Assembly: GCA_937127125.1 (NCBI GenBank)
Contig: CAKZLO010000062.1
Coordinates: forward strand, 1 to 64,000
DNA: 64,000 nt
From: an uncultured Ardenticatenia bacterium
Lineage (GTDB): Bacteria; Chloroflexota; Anaerolineae; 4572-78; NAK82
Direction: 5' to 3'
A program made the position numbers and the translations under genes. This document shows positions 48,064-57,254 of the stretch, piece after piece; the stretch's first letter is position 1, and each line of letters begins with the position of its first letter. The notes beneath the pieces are model-generated. The model did no database searches, was not told the origin of the DNA, and saw only the letters and a list, made by a program, of their open reading frames with translations.

Positions 48064-50790
48064 ATGAAGAAGGCCAATGTCTTGATACTTCTAGCATTAC
48101 TGCTAGCAGTCAGTTTGGTAGCAGTGCAGTGTCGGCAACCGGAGTCATTTACAGTGACCCCTGTTGCGCCAAAGGCCACTCCGACTGAAGCCCCCACTGA
48201 GGCACCCAAGGCGACCGAAGCGGCGACTGAAGCGCCCAAGCCAACCGAGGCGGCAACTGAGGCTCCCACGCCAACCGAGGCACCTGTAGCTCTGGATGGT
48301 GCCACACTTCTGCAAGAGCGTTGCACCAAATGCCACGACCTGAAGCGCGTCGAAGCTGCAAAGAAGACGGCAGATCAATGGAAGACCACCGTCGAACGAA
48401 TGGTCTCCAAAGGAGCACAGCTGACAGCTGAGGAGCAAAAGGTGCTCATCGAGTACCTGGCAGCGACCTACAAGGCTGCTGCAACCGAAGCACCCGCTGC
48501 CACAGAGGCGCCAGCTAAGGTCACCAAGATCAAAGTGGGCACCAATGCTGAGTATCCCCCCTTTGAGTTCGTAGATGAAAGTGGCAAGATCGTGGGCTTC
48601 GACCCGGACCTGATGGCAGCCATCGCCAAGGCAGGCGGGTTCGAGGTAGAGTGGGTCAACACACGCTGGGATGGCATATTTGTGGCACTGGCCAGTGGCG
48701 AGTTTGATGCAGTTATGTCAGCGGCTACTATCACCGATGAGCGCAAGAAGACAGTGGACTTCAGTGACCCGTACTTCAACGCTGGGCAGGTGCTTTCGGT
48801 AAAGATTGGTAGCCCCTATAAGAGTCCGGCTGATCTCGCAGGCAAGAAGATTGGCGTGCAGCTGGGCACCACCGGCGATATCTGGGCCACGGAAAACACC
48901 AAGGCAGAAGTCGTGCGCTACGATGAAGTCACGCTGGCTTTCCAGGCACTCGCCAACGGCGATGTGGATGGCGTGATCGCCGACGGTCCCACCTCGCTGG
49001 ACATCATCAAAGCAAACCCGGAGATGAAGATCCAGGTGGTGGGCGAGCCTTTCACCGAAGAATACTACGGAATCGCAGTCAACAAGAAGAAGCCGGAAGT
49101 CCTGGCGGCTATCAACGCCGGTCTGAAGGCGGTGAAAGAGTCAGGCGAATACGACAAGATCTACCAGAAGTGGTTCGGCGAGGAGGCAGCTAAGCCAGCA
49201 GCTGCTCAGGCGCCCCAAGCTACCGAGGCTGCTAAAGCTGCTGAGGAAGACCCTTGCGCTTACGGTGGTGAGTTCAAGTCCATCGAGGCAGTAGACGATC
49301 TGACCGTTAAGTTCACGCTGTGTTATCCAGACGTTGCCTTCCTTGCTAAGGTTGCTTTCAGTGCCTTCAGCATCCATCCCTCCGAGCAGATGGAAGCGGA
49401 GAAAGGTGGTGGCAAACTGCTGGAGAAGCCAATCGGCACCGGACCCTATCAGATCGTTGAGTGGAAACGAGGTGAGAACATCACCTTCAAGCGCTTCGAG
49501 GACTACTGGGGAGAGAAGGCCAAGACACCTAATCTGATCTTCCGATGGAGTACCGAGTCGGCGCAGCGCACGCTGGAGCTCCAGGCTGGCACGGTGGATG
49601 GGATTGACAATCCGGGGCCGGAGGACTTCAAGACCATTCAGGCTGATCCTAACTTGAAGCTCTACCCGCGCGAAGGTTTCAACATCTTCTACATCGGTTT
49701 CAACACCGCCTATCCACCCTTCGACAACGAAAAGGTGCGTCAAGCCATTGCTATGGGCATCGACCGCAAGCGCATCGTGGAAAACTTCTATCCACCAGTT
49801 GGCTCCGAGGTAGCGGACTATTTCATGCCGTGTTCCATGCCTGGCGGCTGCGAAGGACCGAAGTGGTATGAGTTCAACCCTACCGAGGCGAAGAAACTAT
49901 TGGCTGAAGCCGGCTACCCCAACGGTTTTGAGACCGAGATTGCATTGCGCGATGTGGTGCGTTCCTACTTGCCCGAACCCAAGATCGTCGCCCAGGACAT
50001 CCAAGCTCAGCTGAAGGAGAACCTGAACATTACTGCCACGATTGTAGTGATGGAGTCGGGTGCCTTCCTGGATGCTGCGGACAGTGGCACGCTCAAAGGT
50101 CTGCACCTGCTCGGCTGGAACGGCGACTATCCTGACCCCACCAACTTCTTAGATTACCACTTTGGTGCCGGCGCATCCAAGCAGTTTGGGCCTGGCTTCC
50201 CGGATATCCATGAAGTCTTGAAGAAAGCTTCCCAGCTGAGCGACATCGACGCGCGCATCAAGCTGTACGCCAAGGCAAATGAGCTGTTGCGGCTCCATGT
50301 GCCGATGATCCCGGTGGCGCATGGTGGCTCCGCAACGGCGTTCAAGGCCTCGGTCAAGGGTGCCCACGCCAGCCCGTTAGGCAATGAATACTTTGCTGTG
50401 ATGGAGATCCCGGGCAAGGACACTCTGGTGTGGATGCAGAACGCCGAGCCGATCAGCCTCTACTGCAACGATGAGACCGATGGCGAATCCTTGCGTGCGT
50501 GTGAGCAAGTGCTCGAGTCGCTGATGTCCTATGAAGTAGGTGGTATGGCAGTTAAGCCCGGCTTGGCCGAGTCGTATGAGGCGAACAAGGACTTGACCGA
50601 GTGGACGTTCAAGCTGCGCAAAGGGGTAAAGTTCCACGACGGTACCACCCTGGATGCCAAGGATGTGGTCACCTCGTTCACGGCTTGGTGGGATGCGGCC
50701 AGCCCGCTGCACACTGGCAATACAGGTGCTTTCACGTACTTCTCGTCGCTCTTTGGGGCATTCAAGAACGCGCCTCCAGCGACTGAATAG
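48064..50790 (+). CDS. Lipoprotein with CxxCH heme c motif + SBP_bac_3 + circularly permuted SBP_bac_5
   Basis: Lipobox LVAVQC; ATEAP-rich linker; LLQERCTKCHDLKR; KIKVGTNAEYPPFEFVDESGKIVGFDPDLMAAIA...(SBP_bac_3); FKSIEAVDDLTVKFTL...GTGPYQIVEWKRGENITFKRFEDYWG...VKGAHASPLGNEYF (SBP_bac_5 C-terminal portion), then KDTLVWMQNAEPISLY...VKPGLAESYEAN...TFKLRKGVKFHDGTTLDAKDVVTSF (SBP_bac_5 N-terminal portion). Confidence 0.9.
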   Translation: MKKANVLILLALLLAVSLVAVQCRQPESFTVTPVAPKATPTEAPTEAPKATEAATEAPKPTEAATEAPTPTEAPVALDGATLLQERCTKCHDLKRVEAAKKTADQWKTTVERMVSKGAQLTAEEQKVLIEYLAATYKAAATEAPAATEAPAKVTKIKVGTNAEYPPFEFVDESGKIVGFDPDLMAAIAKAGGFEVEWVNTRWDGIFVALASGEFDAVMSAATITDERKKTVDFSDPYFNAGQVLSVKIGSPYKSPADLAGKKIGVQLGTTGDIWATENTKAEVVRYDEVTLAFQALANGDVDGVIADGPTSLDIIKANPEMKIQVVGEPFTEEYYGIAVNKKKPEVLAAINAGLKAVKESGEYDKIYQKWFGEEAAKPAAAQAPQATEAAKAAEEDPCAYGGEFKSIEAVDDLTVKFTLCYPDVAFLAKVAFSAFSIHPSEQMEAEKGGGKLLEKPIGTGPYQIVEWKRGENITFKRFEDYWGEKAKTPNLIFRWSTESAQRTLELQAGTVDGIDNPGPEDFKTIQADPNLKLYPREGFNIFYIGFNTAYPPFDNEKVRQAIAMGIDRKRIVENFYPPVGSEVADYFMPCSMPGGCEGPKWYEFNPTEAKKLLAEAGYPNGFETEIALRDVVRSYLPEPKIVAQDIQAQLKENLNITATIVVMESGAFLDAADSGTLKGLHLLGWNGDYPDPTNFLDYHFGAGASKQFGPGFPDIHEVLKKASQLSDIDARIKLYAKANELLRLHVPMIPVAHGGSATAFKASVKGAHASPLGNEYFAVMEIPGKDTLVWMQNAEPISLYCNDETDGESLRACEQVLESLMSYEVGGMAVKPGLAESYEANKDLTEWTFKLRKGVKFHDGTTLDAKDVVTSFTAWWDAASPLHTGNTGAFTYFSSLFGAFKNAPPATE

Positions 50791-50806
50791 TAGCCGCTCA
50801 GCCCAG

Positions 50807-50938
50807 TTCACTCCTGCCGGGTTCGGTTTATCCGGCAGGAGTGAAAATTGCGTGCAATCTTCTACCGTGGTGGGAGATTGCACTTTGATGCTCTTGCTCC
50901 CCTTCTTGATGTGTTAGGAGACGTGGAAGGGGAGCAAG
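50807..50938 (+). other. Three consecutive intercistronic hairpins (SBP-dppB spacer)
   Basis: 50807-50820/50832-50845 (14 bp perfect); 50852-50862/50873-50883 (11 bp, one wobble); 50893-50905/50926-50938 (13 bp perfect). Confidence 0.85.
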
Positions 50939-50988
50939 GTTTTGTAACAGTTGATCCGAGGGTAGTGAACGGAGGCTGTTGATCGCCT

Positions 50989-52062
50989 GTGATTCGATAT
51001 ATCATAAGCCGCTTGTTAATGGCGGTACCAGTGGTCCTTGGTATTCTGTTTGTCACATTCGCGTTGGCGCGCTTGATCCCGGGTGATCCGTGCCGTGCTA
51101 TTCTGGGTGAGAAGGCAACTGATGTAGTGTGCGCCGAGTTCATCCGGGAAAAAGGCTTGGATCGGCCTATCCCAGTGCAGTTTGCCCTCTATCTGGGAGA
51201 GATCGCCCGGGGTGACTTTGGCACATCCTTCCGTACCAAGCAAGCAGTCACCGAAATGATTGTGGAGCGTCTGCCGCAAACCATTGAGCTCACCATCGCG
51301 GCGATGATCTTCGCTAGCTTGTTTGGCGTTCTCCTCGGCATGATCGCCGCGTATTGGGCCAACAGCAAAGTGGACGTGGCGGTCATGATTGGCGCTAACA
51401 TTGGAGTCTCGATGCCTGTGTTTTGGCTAGGGCTCATGCTGGCTTATGTCTTTGCCTTGTTGCTTAAGGACACACCTTTTTGGTTGCCCCCCTCGGGGCG
51501 TCTCACTTCAGGAGTGACTGTTGAAAATCTGACCGTCCTGTGGGGCCTCGCACCTGGGCATACCCTTTACGGCCTTGTGGCGTTTATTTCCAACCTTGTT
51601 ATCTTGAATGCGTTAATCACAGGGAACTGGGTTGCGTTGGGCGACGCGATTAAACACCTTATCCTCCCAGCTGTCGCTTTGGGCACCATTCCAATGTCCA
51701 TCATCGCCCGCATGACGCGTTCCAGCCTGCTAGAAGTCTTAGGATTGGACTACATTCGCACTGCACGCGCCAAGGGTTTGCGAGAGTTTCTGGTAATCTT
51801 TCGCCATGCTATGGCAAATGCGATGTTGCCGGTTGTCACTGTCATTGGTCTATCGTTGGGCTCATTACTCAGTGGAGCGGTACTGACTGAGACGATATTT
51901 GGGCTCTCGGGAGTGGGGCGTATTATGTATGACTCGATCACGGCACGCGACTACGGCGTCGTGCAAGCATTTGTGGTAGTGATTGCGCTGATTTACTTGT
52001 TGGCCAATCTCGCGGTGGACTTGTCATACGCCCTGCTCGATCCGCGCATCCGCTTGAGCTAG
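50989..52062 (+). CDS. Dipeptide/oligopeptide ABC permease, DppB-type
   Basis: MIRYIISRLLMAVPVVLGILFVTFALARLIPGDPCRAILGE; ARAKGLREFLVIFRHAMANAMLPVVTVIGLSLGSLLSGAVLTETIFGLSGVGR. Confidence 0.93.
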   Translation: MIRYIISRLLMAVPVVLGILFVTFALARLIPGDPCRAILGEKATDVVCAEFIREKGLDRPIPVQFALYLGEIARGDFGTSFRTKQAVTEMIVERLPQTIELTIAAMIFASLFGVLLGMIAAYWANSKVDVAVMIGANIGVSMPVFWLGLMLAYVFALLLKDTPFWLPPSGRLTSGVTVENLTVLWGLAPGHTLYGLVAFISNLVILNALITGNWVALGDAIKHLILPAVALGTIPMSIIARMTRSSLLEVLGLDYIRTARAKGLREFLVIFRHAMANAMLPVVTVIGLSLGSLLSGAVLTETIFGLSGVGRIMYDSITARDYGVVQAFVVVIALIYLLANLAVDLSYALLDPRIRLS

Positions 52063-52077
52063 TTTGGGATCATAGAA

Positions 52078-53016
52078 ATGGCACCTTCCGGATTGTTGAT
52101 CAGAAAGATGGATGAGATGTTGCCGCGCGGGTCGAGCCTGTGGGCAGATACTTTACGTAACCTCGTACACCGGCGTTCCGCCATCGCGGGTGCTACGATG
52201 TTGTTTTTCCTGATTATGACGGCCACCCTCGCCCCATTGATTGCGACACATGATCCGGAGATGGTTCTGCTCGGCGTCGAGAATGTGAAGCGTCGTGCTG
52301 CGCCTTGCATCCATTTGTTGGGTTGCCCGCCTGATCAACCACAGCATCTGATGGGCGTGGATGGAAACGTGCGTGACTTCTTCAGTCGCATGGTGTATGG
52401 CTCCCGCCTCTCGCTGCAAATCGGCTTTTCTACTGTGTCATTCGCTATCGTGGTAGGAGGCCTGCTGATCGGCGCTGTATCTGGCTACGTGGGCGGATGG
52501 GTGGATAATCTGCTTATGCGTCTTATGGACGTCATTCTGGCATTTCCCTATCTGCTGTTGGCGATTGCGATCGTCACTGTGTTGGGGCCTGGTTTGATCA
52601 ACGCCTTATTAGCAATTGGTATCGTCTCGATCCCGATCTATGCGCGCGTCATGCGCTCCAGTGTCCTTTCCATTAAGGAGATGGATTTTGTGCTGGCGGA
52701 TCGAGCGATTGGGGTGCCGCCAGCGCGTATCCTCTTCCGACGCATTATGCCCAATGCTTTGACTCCGCTGATTGTGCAAGGCACACTGGGTATTGCTACA
52801 GCGATCTTAGATGCAGCTGCTCTCTCTTTCCTGGGACTGGGAGCGCAGCCGCCAACGCCGGAGTGGGGGCTGATGCTAAGTGAGGAGCGCAACCAGCTGT
52901 TCAGTGCACCACACCTGGTGTTTTTCCCTGGCTTTGCTATTATGCTCACTGTGCTGTCTTTCAACCTGCTGGGTGATGGTCTCCGCGATGCACTCGATCC
53001 ACGCTTGCGTCACTAA
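52078..53016 (+). CDS. Dipeptide/oligopeptide ABC permease, DppC-type
   Basis: HLMGVDGNVRDFFSRMVYGSRLSLQIGF; RIMPNALTPLIVQGTLGIATAILDAAALSFLGLGAQPPTPEWG. Confidence 0.93.
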   Translation: MAPSGLLIRKMDEMLPRGSSLWADTLRNLVHRRSAIAGATMLFFLIMTATLAPLIATHDPEMVLLGVENVKRRAAPCIHLLGCPPDQPQHLMGVDGNVRDFFSRMVYGSRLSLQIGFSTVSFAIVVGGLLIGAVSGYVGGWVDNLLMRLMDVILAFPYLLLAIAIVTVLGPGLINALLAIGIVSIPIYARVMRSSVLSIKEMDFVLADRAIGVPPARILFRRIMPNALTPLIVQGTLGIATAILDAAALSFLGLGAQPPTPEWGLMLSEERNQLFSAPHLVFFPGFAIMLTVLSFNLLGDGLRDALDPRLRH

Positions 53017-53140
53017 GAGAGGTGAGTATGAAAATTGGGTCAGGTGTTGAGGTCTTCTGGACATCAGCACACTCTGTGGGTAGAAAGTGCGGGTGGTGCA
53101 CTTCCTTTGGAAAAGTTGGAGGGGAGAGGTAGTTCTGCCA

Positions 53141-54469
53141 ATGCAATCTGGGGATACCGAATCACTTTACAAAGCGCTGCAACCTGATCTAGGAGCACGC
53201 CGGCGTGGTCGCATAGGATTGGCAATTCCTTGGGAGAACATCCCATGGTGGGGCATCATTATCATCATCGTAGGTGTGATTGCAGGCTTCTCGGCTCTGA
53301 CGAATACACGTTATATTGACGCGCTCTATTTCATTTTTGACTTGCCGTGGAACAAGGCTGTAGTGGGGCGCGGCACGGTGGGTGAGGACGGTCGCTGGGC
53401 GGTTACTATACAACCAGGCCTGGCACCAGGCCGTTATACGTTTTACGCCGAGTTCAACGATCAGGAAGGACGCTTTGTAGGACGCAGTGAAGCATACCGT
53501 ATTATGGTGCCGGAAGGTGCAGCCGTCGAGGATCTGCCGCCGATCACCTCGCCTCCGTCAGATGTGCTCGAAGTGGACACTTCCACACCCACTCTGGCGG
53601 GTAGCGCGACAGCCGGCTATGAGGTAGTCCTGTATGATGATTTCAGCGACAACCCTTGGCGTATGCTCGTGCGCATTGCTAACGCTAACGGGGTGCTGCT
53701 GACTATCCGCACGACGCTGCTGGCCTATGGGGGAGCGCTGGTGCTGGGTCTGATTTTCGGTGTAATGCGCGTCTCAAACCGCTCACCTAATCTAACCTAT
53801 CGAGCTGGAAGGCGGTTGGCGATTGGCCTGGTGTTGGCGTTGGTGGCGTTGGCGCTTGTGCCCGCATGGCGTACGCTGCCGTTAGCGGGTGTGTTGGTGT
53901 TGGGAGGGCCCATTCTGTTGTTTCTACTGCCAGCGTTGCCTTATACCATTTCGACACTCTACGTCGAGGTGGTTCGTGGCGTGCCCATGTTAGTGATCAT
54001 CTTGTACATGGGTTTTGCGGTGACGCCGGCTTTGCGCGAGAGCTCCAATAATGTCCTAGATCTGCGCGGTTGGCCCTCGGCGCTGATCGGTTTGGCATTC
54101 GGTTATGGGGCCTATCTGGCTGAGGTTTTCCGGGCCGGGATTCAATCCATACCACGTGGGCAGATGGAAGCAGCGCGCTCATTGGGAATGAGCTACATGC
54201 AGGCGATGCGGTACATTATCTTGCCCCAAGCAATTCGCGTGGTGCTCCCGCCATTAGGCAACGATTTCATCTCAATGCTCAAAGATTCGTCGCTGATCTC
54301 CGTGATCGCATTGCCTGAGGTGTTACAACAGGGCCGGTTGTGGATCTCCCGCAACTTTCGTGCTTTCGAAGGTTTCAACTCAGTAGTGTTGGTGTACTTG
54401 GTGATGACCTTGCTTCTATCGCTGATGGTGCGTGCAGTGGAGCGCAAGACAACCTTGCCGGGCAGGTAA
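53141..54469 (+). CDS. Polar-amino-acid ABC permease (HisM/GlnP-type) with large extracytoplasmic insertion
   Basis: C-terminus EVVRGVPMLVIILYMGFA...FGYGAYLAEVFRAGIQSIPRGQMEAARSLGMSYMQAMRYIILPQAIRVVLPPLGNDFISMLKDSSL; insertion WNKAVVGRGTVGEDGRWAVTIQPGLAPGRYTFYAEFNDQ after TM1. Confidence 0.9.
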   Translation: MQSGDTESLYKALQPDLGARRRGRIGLAIPWENIPWWGIIIIIVGVIAGFSALTNTRYIDALYFIFDLPWNKAVVGRGTVGEDGRWAVTIQPGLAPGRYTFYAEFNDQEGRFVGRSEAYRIMVPEGAAVEDLPPITSPPSDVLEVDTSTPTLAGSATAGYEVVLYDDFSDNPWRMLVRIANANGVLLTIRTTLLAYGGALVLGLIFGVMRVSNRSPNLTYRAGRRLAIGLVLALVALALVPAWRTLPLAGVLVLGGPILLFLLPALPYTISTLYVEVVRGVPMLVIILYMGFAVTPALRESSNNVLDLRGWPSALIGLAFGYGAYLAEVFRAGIQSIPRGQMEAARSLGMSYMQAMRYIILPQAIRVVLPPLGNDFISMLKDSSLISVIALPEVLQQGRLWISRNFRAFEGFNSVVLVYLVMTLLLSLMVRAVERKTTLPGR

Positions 54470-54526
54470 GCACTCGGATGGCTGGTGTATGAGAACGGAG
54501 TAGGAGAGGAGACAAAGGGCAGAGCG

Positions 54527-55267
54527 ATGGGATCTCAGGAACCTATCATCATTCTTGAGAATGTGCACAAGCGTTTTGGCAATGTCCATGCATTGCGCGG
54601 CGTGAGCTTGCAAGTACAGCTGGGTGAGGTGGTGGTCGTGATCGGGCCGAGTGGTTCAGGCAAGTCAACCATGTTGCGCTGCATCAACCATTTAGAGACC
54701 ATCGACAGCGGGCGGATCATCGTGGATGGTATCTCGCTTGACAGAGCGCAAAACATCAATAAAGTGCGGGCAGAGGTAGGGATGGTTTTCCAGCTCTTCA
54801 ACTTGTTCCCCCATTTGACAGCTCTTGAGAACATCACTTTAGCCCAGCGAGTGGTGCGTAAGCGCAGCGAGGAACAGGCAGTGGCGATTGCGCGCGAGTT
54901 GCTTGAAAAAGTGGGGATTCCTGACAAAGCGAACAGCTATCCTCACCAGCTCTCAGGTGGTCAGCAACAACGGGTGGCAATCGCGCGTGCGTTGGCGATG
55001 CAACCCAAGATTATGCTATTCGATGAACCGACCTCTGCCCTCGACCCCGAGATGATTAAAGAGGTGCTGGACGTGATGCTCGATCTAGCCCGCGAGGGGA
55101 TGACCATGGTGGTAGTGTCTCATGAGATGGGCTTTGCTAGAGCAGCTGCAACTCGTATGATTTTCATGGATGAGGGCCAGATCATTGAACAAGGAACACC
55201 TGATGAGATATACTATAGCCCTAAGCACGAACGGACTAAGCTCTTTCTGAGCAAGGTGTTGCACTAG
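54527..55267 (+). CDS. Polar-amino-acid ABC ATPase (GlnQ-type)
   Basis: [68 protein letters not shown]. Confidence 0.94.
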   Translation: MGSQEPIIILENVHKRFGNVHALRGVSLQVQLGEVVVVIGPSGSGKSTMLRCINHLETIDSGRIIVDGISLDRAQNINKVRAEVGMVFQLFNLFPHLTALENITLAQRVVRKRSEEQAVAIARELLEKVGIPDKANSYPHQLSGGQQQRVAIARALAMQPKIMLFDEPTSALDPEMIKEVLDVMLDLAREGMTMVVVSHEMGFARAAATRMIFMDEGQIIEQGTPDEIYYSPKHERTKLFLSKVLH

Positions 55268-55283
55268 CAACAAGAAGAAGGCA

Positions 55284-56099
55284 ATGGCACTTGTCTACTG
55301 CGTCGCCAACCAGAAGGGGGGCGTCGGCAAGACCACGACGGTCGTTAACCTCGGGGATTATTTGACCATACGCGGGTATAACGTATTGATCGTGGATATG
55401 GACCCGCAGGCAAATGCGACCTCCAGCCTGGGTTTGCGCTGTGAGGAGAATAAGTCATCAGCCCATCTCTGTCATACCATCTATGAGGTGCTCATCGCTG
55501 AGCGGCCCATTGGGAAAGCGATTCGGACAACGCGGCGACCACGACTGCATGTTGTGCCGTCTGCCTCGGCGCTGGCTGGAGCTGAGGTCGAGCTGGTAGG
55601 ACTACTAGGCCGCGAGATGCGCCTGCGCCGGGCACTAGCTTCTGTTCTGCAGTACTACGATTACGTCCTGATCGACACACCTCCCAGCTTGGGCCTGTTG
55701 ACCATCAATGCTCTGACGGCAAGCGACGATGGCGTGATCATCCCTGTACAATGTGAGTATCTCGCTTTAGAGGGATTAAGCCGGCTGCTGCAAACGATCA
55801 ACTTGGTGCGTCAGCACCTCAATCCACGTCTCAAAGTTTCCGGTGTGGTGCTGACCATGTACGATGGACGCACGCGATTGTCTCAGGAAGTGGTTCAGGA
55901 AGTGAGGAAGTTCTTCCAGTCGCATGAAGTGTTTCAAACCATTGTGCCCCGCAATGTGCGCCTAAGCGAGGCGCCTAGCTTCGGCGAGACGATTTTTACC
56001 TATTCGCCTGAGTCGGCTGGTGCGATGGCGTATGCAGCGCTGGCCGAGGAGTTTCTGGCACGTGGAAAACACCTGGTTCGTGAGCGAGGAACACTATGA
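55284..56099 (+). CDS. parA: Chromosome partitioning ATPase ParA/Soj
   Basis: VANQKGGVGKTTTVVNLGDYLTIRGYNVLIVDMDPQANATSSLG; LIDTPPSLGLLTINAL. Confidence 0.94.
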   Translation: MALVYCVANQKGGVGKTTTVVNLGDYLTIRGYNVLIVDMDPQANATSSLGLRCEENKSSAHLCHTIYEVLIAERPIGKAIRTTRRPRLHVVPSASALAGAEVELVGLLGREMRLRRALASVLQYYDYVLIDTPPSLGLLTINALTASDDGVIIPVQCEYLALEGLSRLLQTINLVRQHLNPRLKVSGVVLTMYDGRTRLSQEVVQEVRKFFQSHEVFQTIVPRNVRLSEAPSFGETIFTYSPESAGAMAYAALAEEFLARGKHLVRERGTL

Positions 56100-56965
56100 G
56101 TAAACCGCGCAGGGTACTAGGACGCGGCCTGGATGCCCTGATCCCAACAGCTGATCTCGAGACGCCTAGAGCACAGGTGGCAGGCGTAGTCGAGATACCC
56201 CTGGCACAGCTCAGGCCTAATCCACTACAACCGCGCCAACATCTCAGCTCAGAGGCGCTGGAGGAACTTGCTGCCTCCATCCGCGCCCACGGGGTAATTC
56301 AACCCCTAGTGATAACAAAGGTGGATGAGGGATACCAGATCATTACAGGTGAACGACGTTGGCGTGCGGCACAGCTGGCCGGGTTGGAAAGTGTGCCCGC
56401 CATTGTCAAAGAGACCACACCGCGTGAGATGCTCGAGATCGCGCTGGTGGAGAACATTCAGCGGGCCGACCTAAACCCGTTGGAAGAGGCTAATGCCTAT
56501 CGACAGTTAATGGATGAATTTGGTCTGACGCAAGAGGAAGTGGCAGAGCAAGTGGGTAAGAGTCGTGTGGCAGTAGCCAACACGGTACGCCTACTCAAGC
56601 TGCCGGAGGAAGTAAAGCGTGCATTAGCAGCTGGCGAGATCAGTGAAGGGCACGCGCGTGCTCTGCTAGCATTGCCTACAGCAGAGCAGCAGGTGCAAGT
56701 GTTGGTCGCTATTCAGCGTGGCGGCTTGACCGTGCGTCAGACCGAGGCATTAGTGCGTGCGCTACTGACTGCGCCAACCGAGGACTTTCCTTCTTCTGCA
56801 GAGCCTCGGCTGTCCCCCCAGGATCGCTGGGTGATTGAACGCTTTGAAAGTCGCCTGGGTACGCGGGTGGAGCTGCTGCGCCACAAGAAAGGAGGACGCC
56901 TTGTGATCCATTTCTACTCTGATGAAGAGTTGCAGGCGATCTACAAGGCAATCTTGGGCGAGTAA
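56096..56965 (+). CDS. parB: Chromosome partitioning protein ParB/Spo0J
   Basis: VEIPLAQLRPNPLQPRQHLSSEALEELAASIRAHGVIQPLVI...YQIITGERRWRAAQLAGLESVPAIV...IALVENIQRADLNPLEEANAY. Confidence 0.95.
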   Translation: MSKPRRVLGRGLDALIPTADLETPRAQVAGVVEIPLAQLRPNPLQPRQHLSSEALEELAASIRAHGVIQPLVITKVDEGYQIITGERRWRAAQLAGLESVPAIVKETTPREMLEIALVENIQRADLNPLEEANAYRQLMDEFGLTQEEVAEQVGKSRVAVANTVRLLKLPEEVKRALAAGEISEGHARALLALPTAEQQVQVLVAIQRGGLTVRQTEALVRALLTAPTEDFPSSAEPRLSPQDRWVIERFESRLGTRVELLRHKKGGRLVIHFYSDEELQAIYKAILGE

Positions 56966-57064
56966 GATTGTTCTTCTGTTCAGCTTCTCCGGCGGTTTCA
57001 GACCAGAGACTTGCATAACGAGCAAAATGGGATTACAATGATATTGCCTTTAAGTGACCGAAGA

Positions 57065-57138
57065 GGGCGCGTAGCTCAGCCGGTCAGAGCGCACGGTTCA
57101 CATCCGTGAGGTCAGAGGTTCGAACCCTCTCGCGCCCA
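57065..57138 (+). tRNA. tRNA-Val (anticodon CAC)
   Basis: Acceptor GGGCGCG/CGCGCCC; anticodon arm CACGG-TTCACAT-CCGTG (CAC); T-arm AGAGG-TTCGAAC-CCTCT; no encoded CCA. Confidence 0.95.
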
Positions 57139-57254
57139 TTGCATAGGGTTATGCGCCTTAATCCTCCCTAATGTAGGGTGTGGAGAAACGTTTTGTTGTT
57201 CCTGTGGTTTTCCCACGAGCACTACTCCCTTAAAAGGCGAACCCAGACGATGAC

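Noticed and set aside
48170-48290. ATEAP/PTEAP coding repeats as a possible CRISPR-like or minisatellite array
   Set aside because: Repeats are short, imperfect and in frame; they encode a low-complexity linker after the lipoprotein signal.
55284-57060. parS centromere site (TGTTTCACGTGAAACA) near parAB
   Set aside because: Looked for by eye around parAB and elsewhere; no match found, so not reported as a feature.
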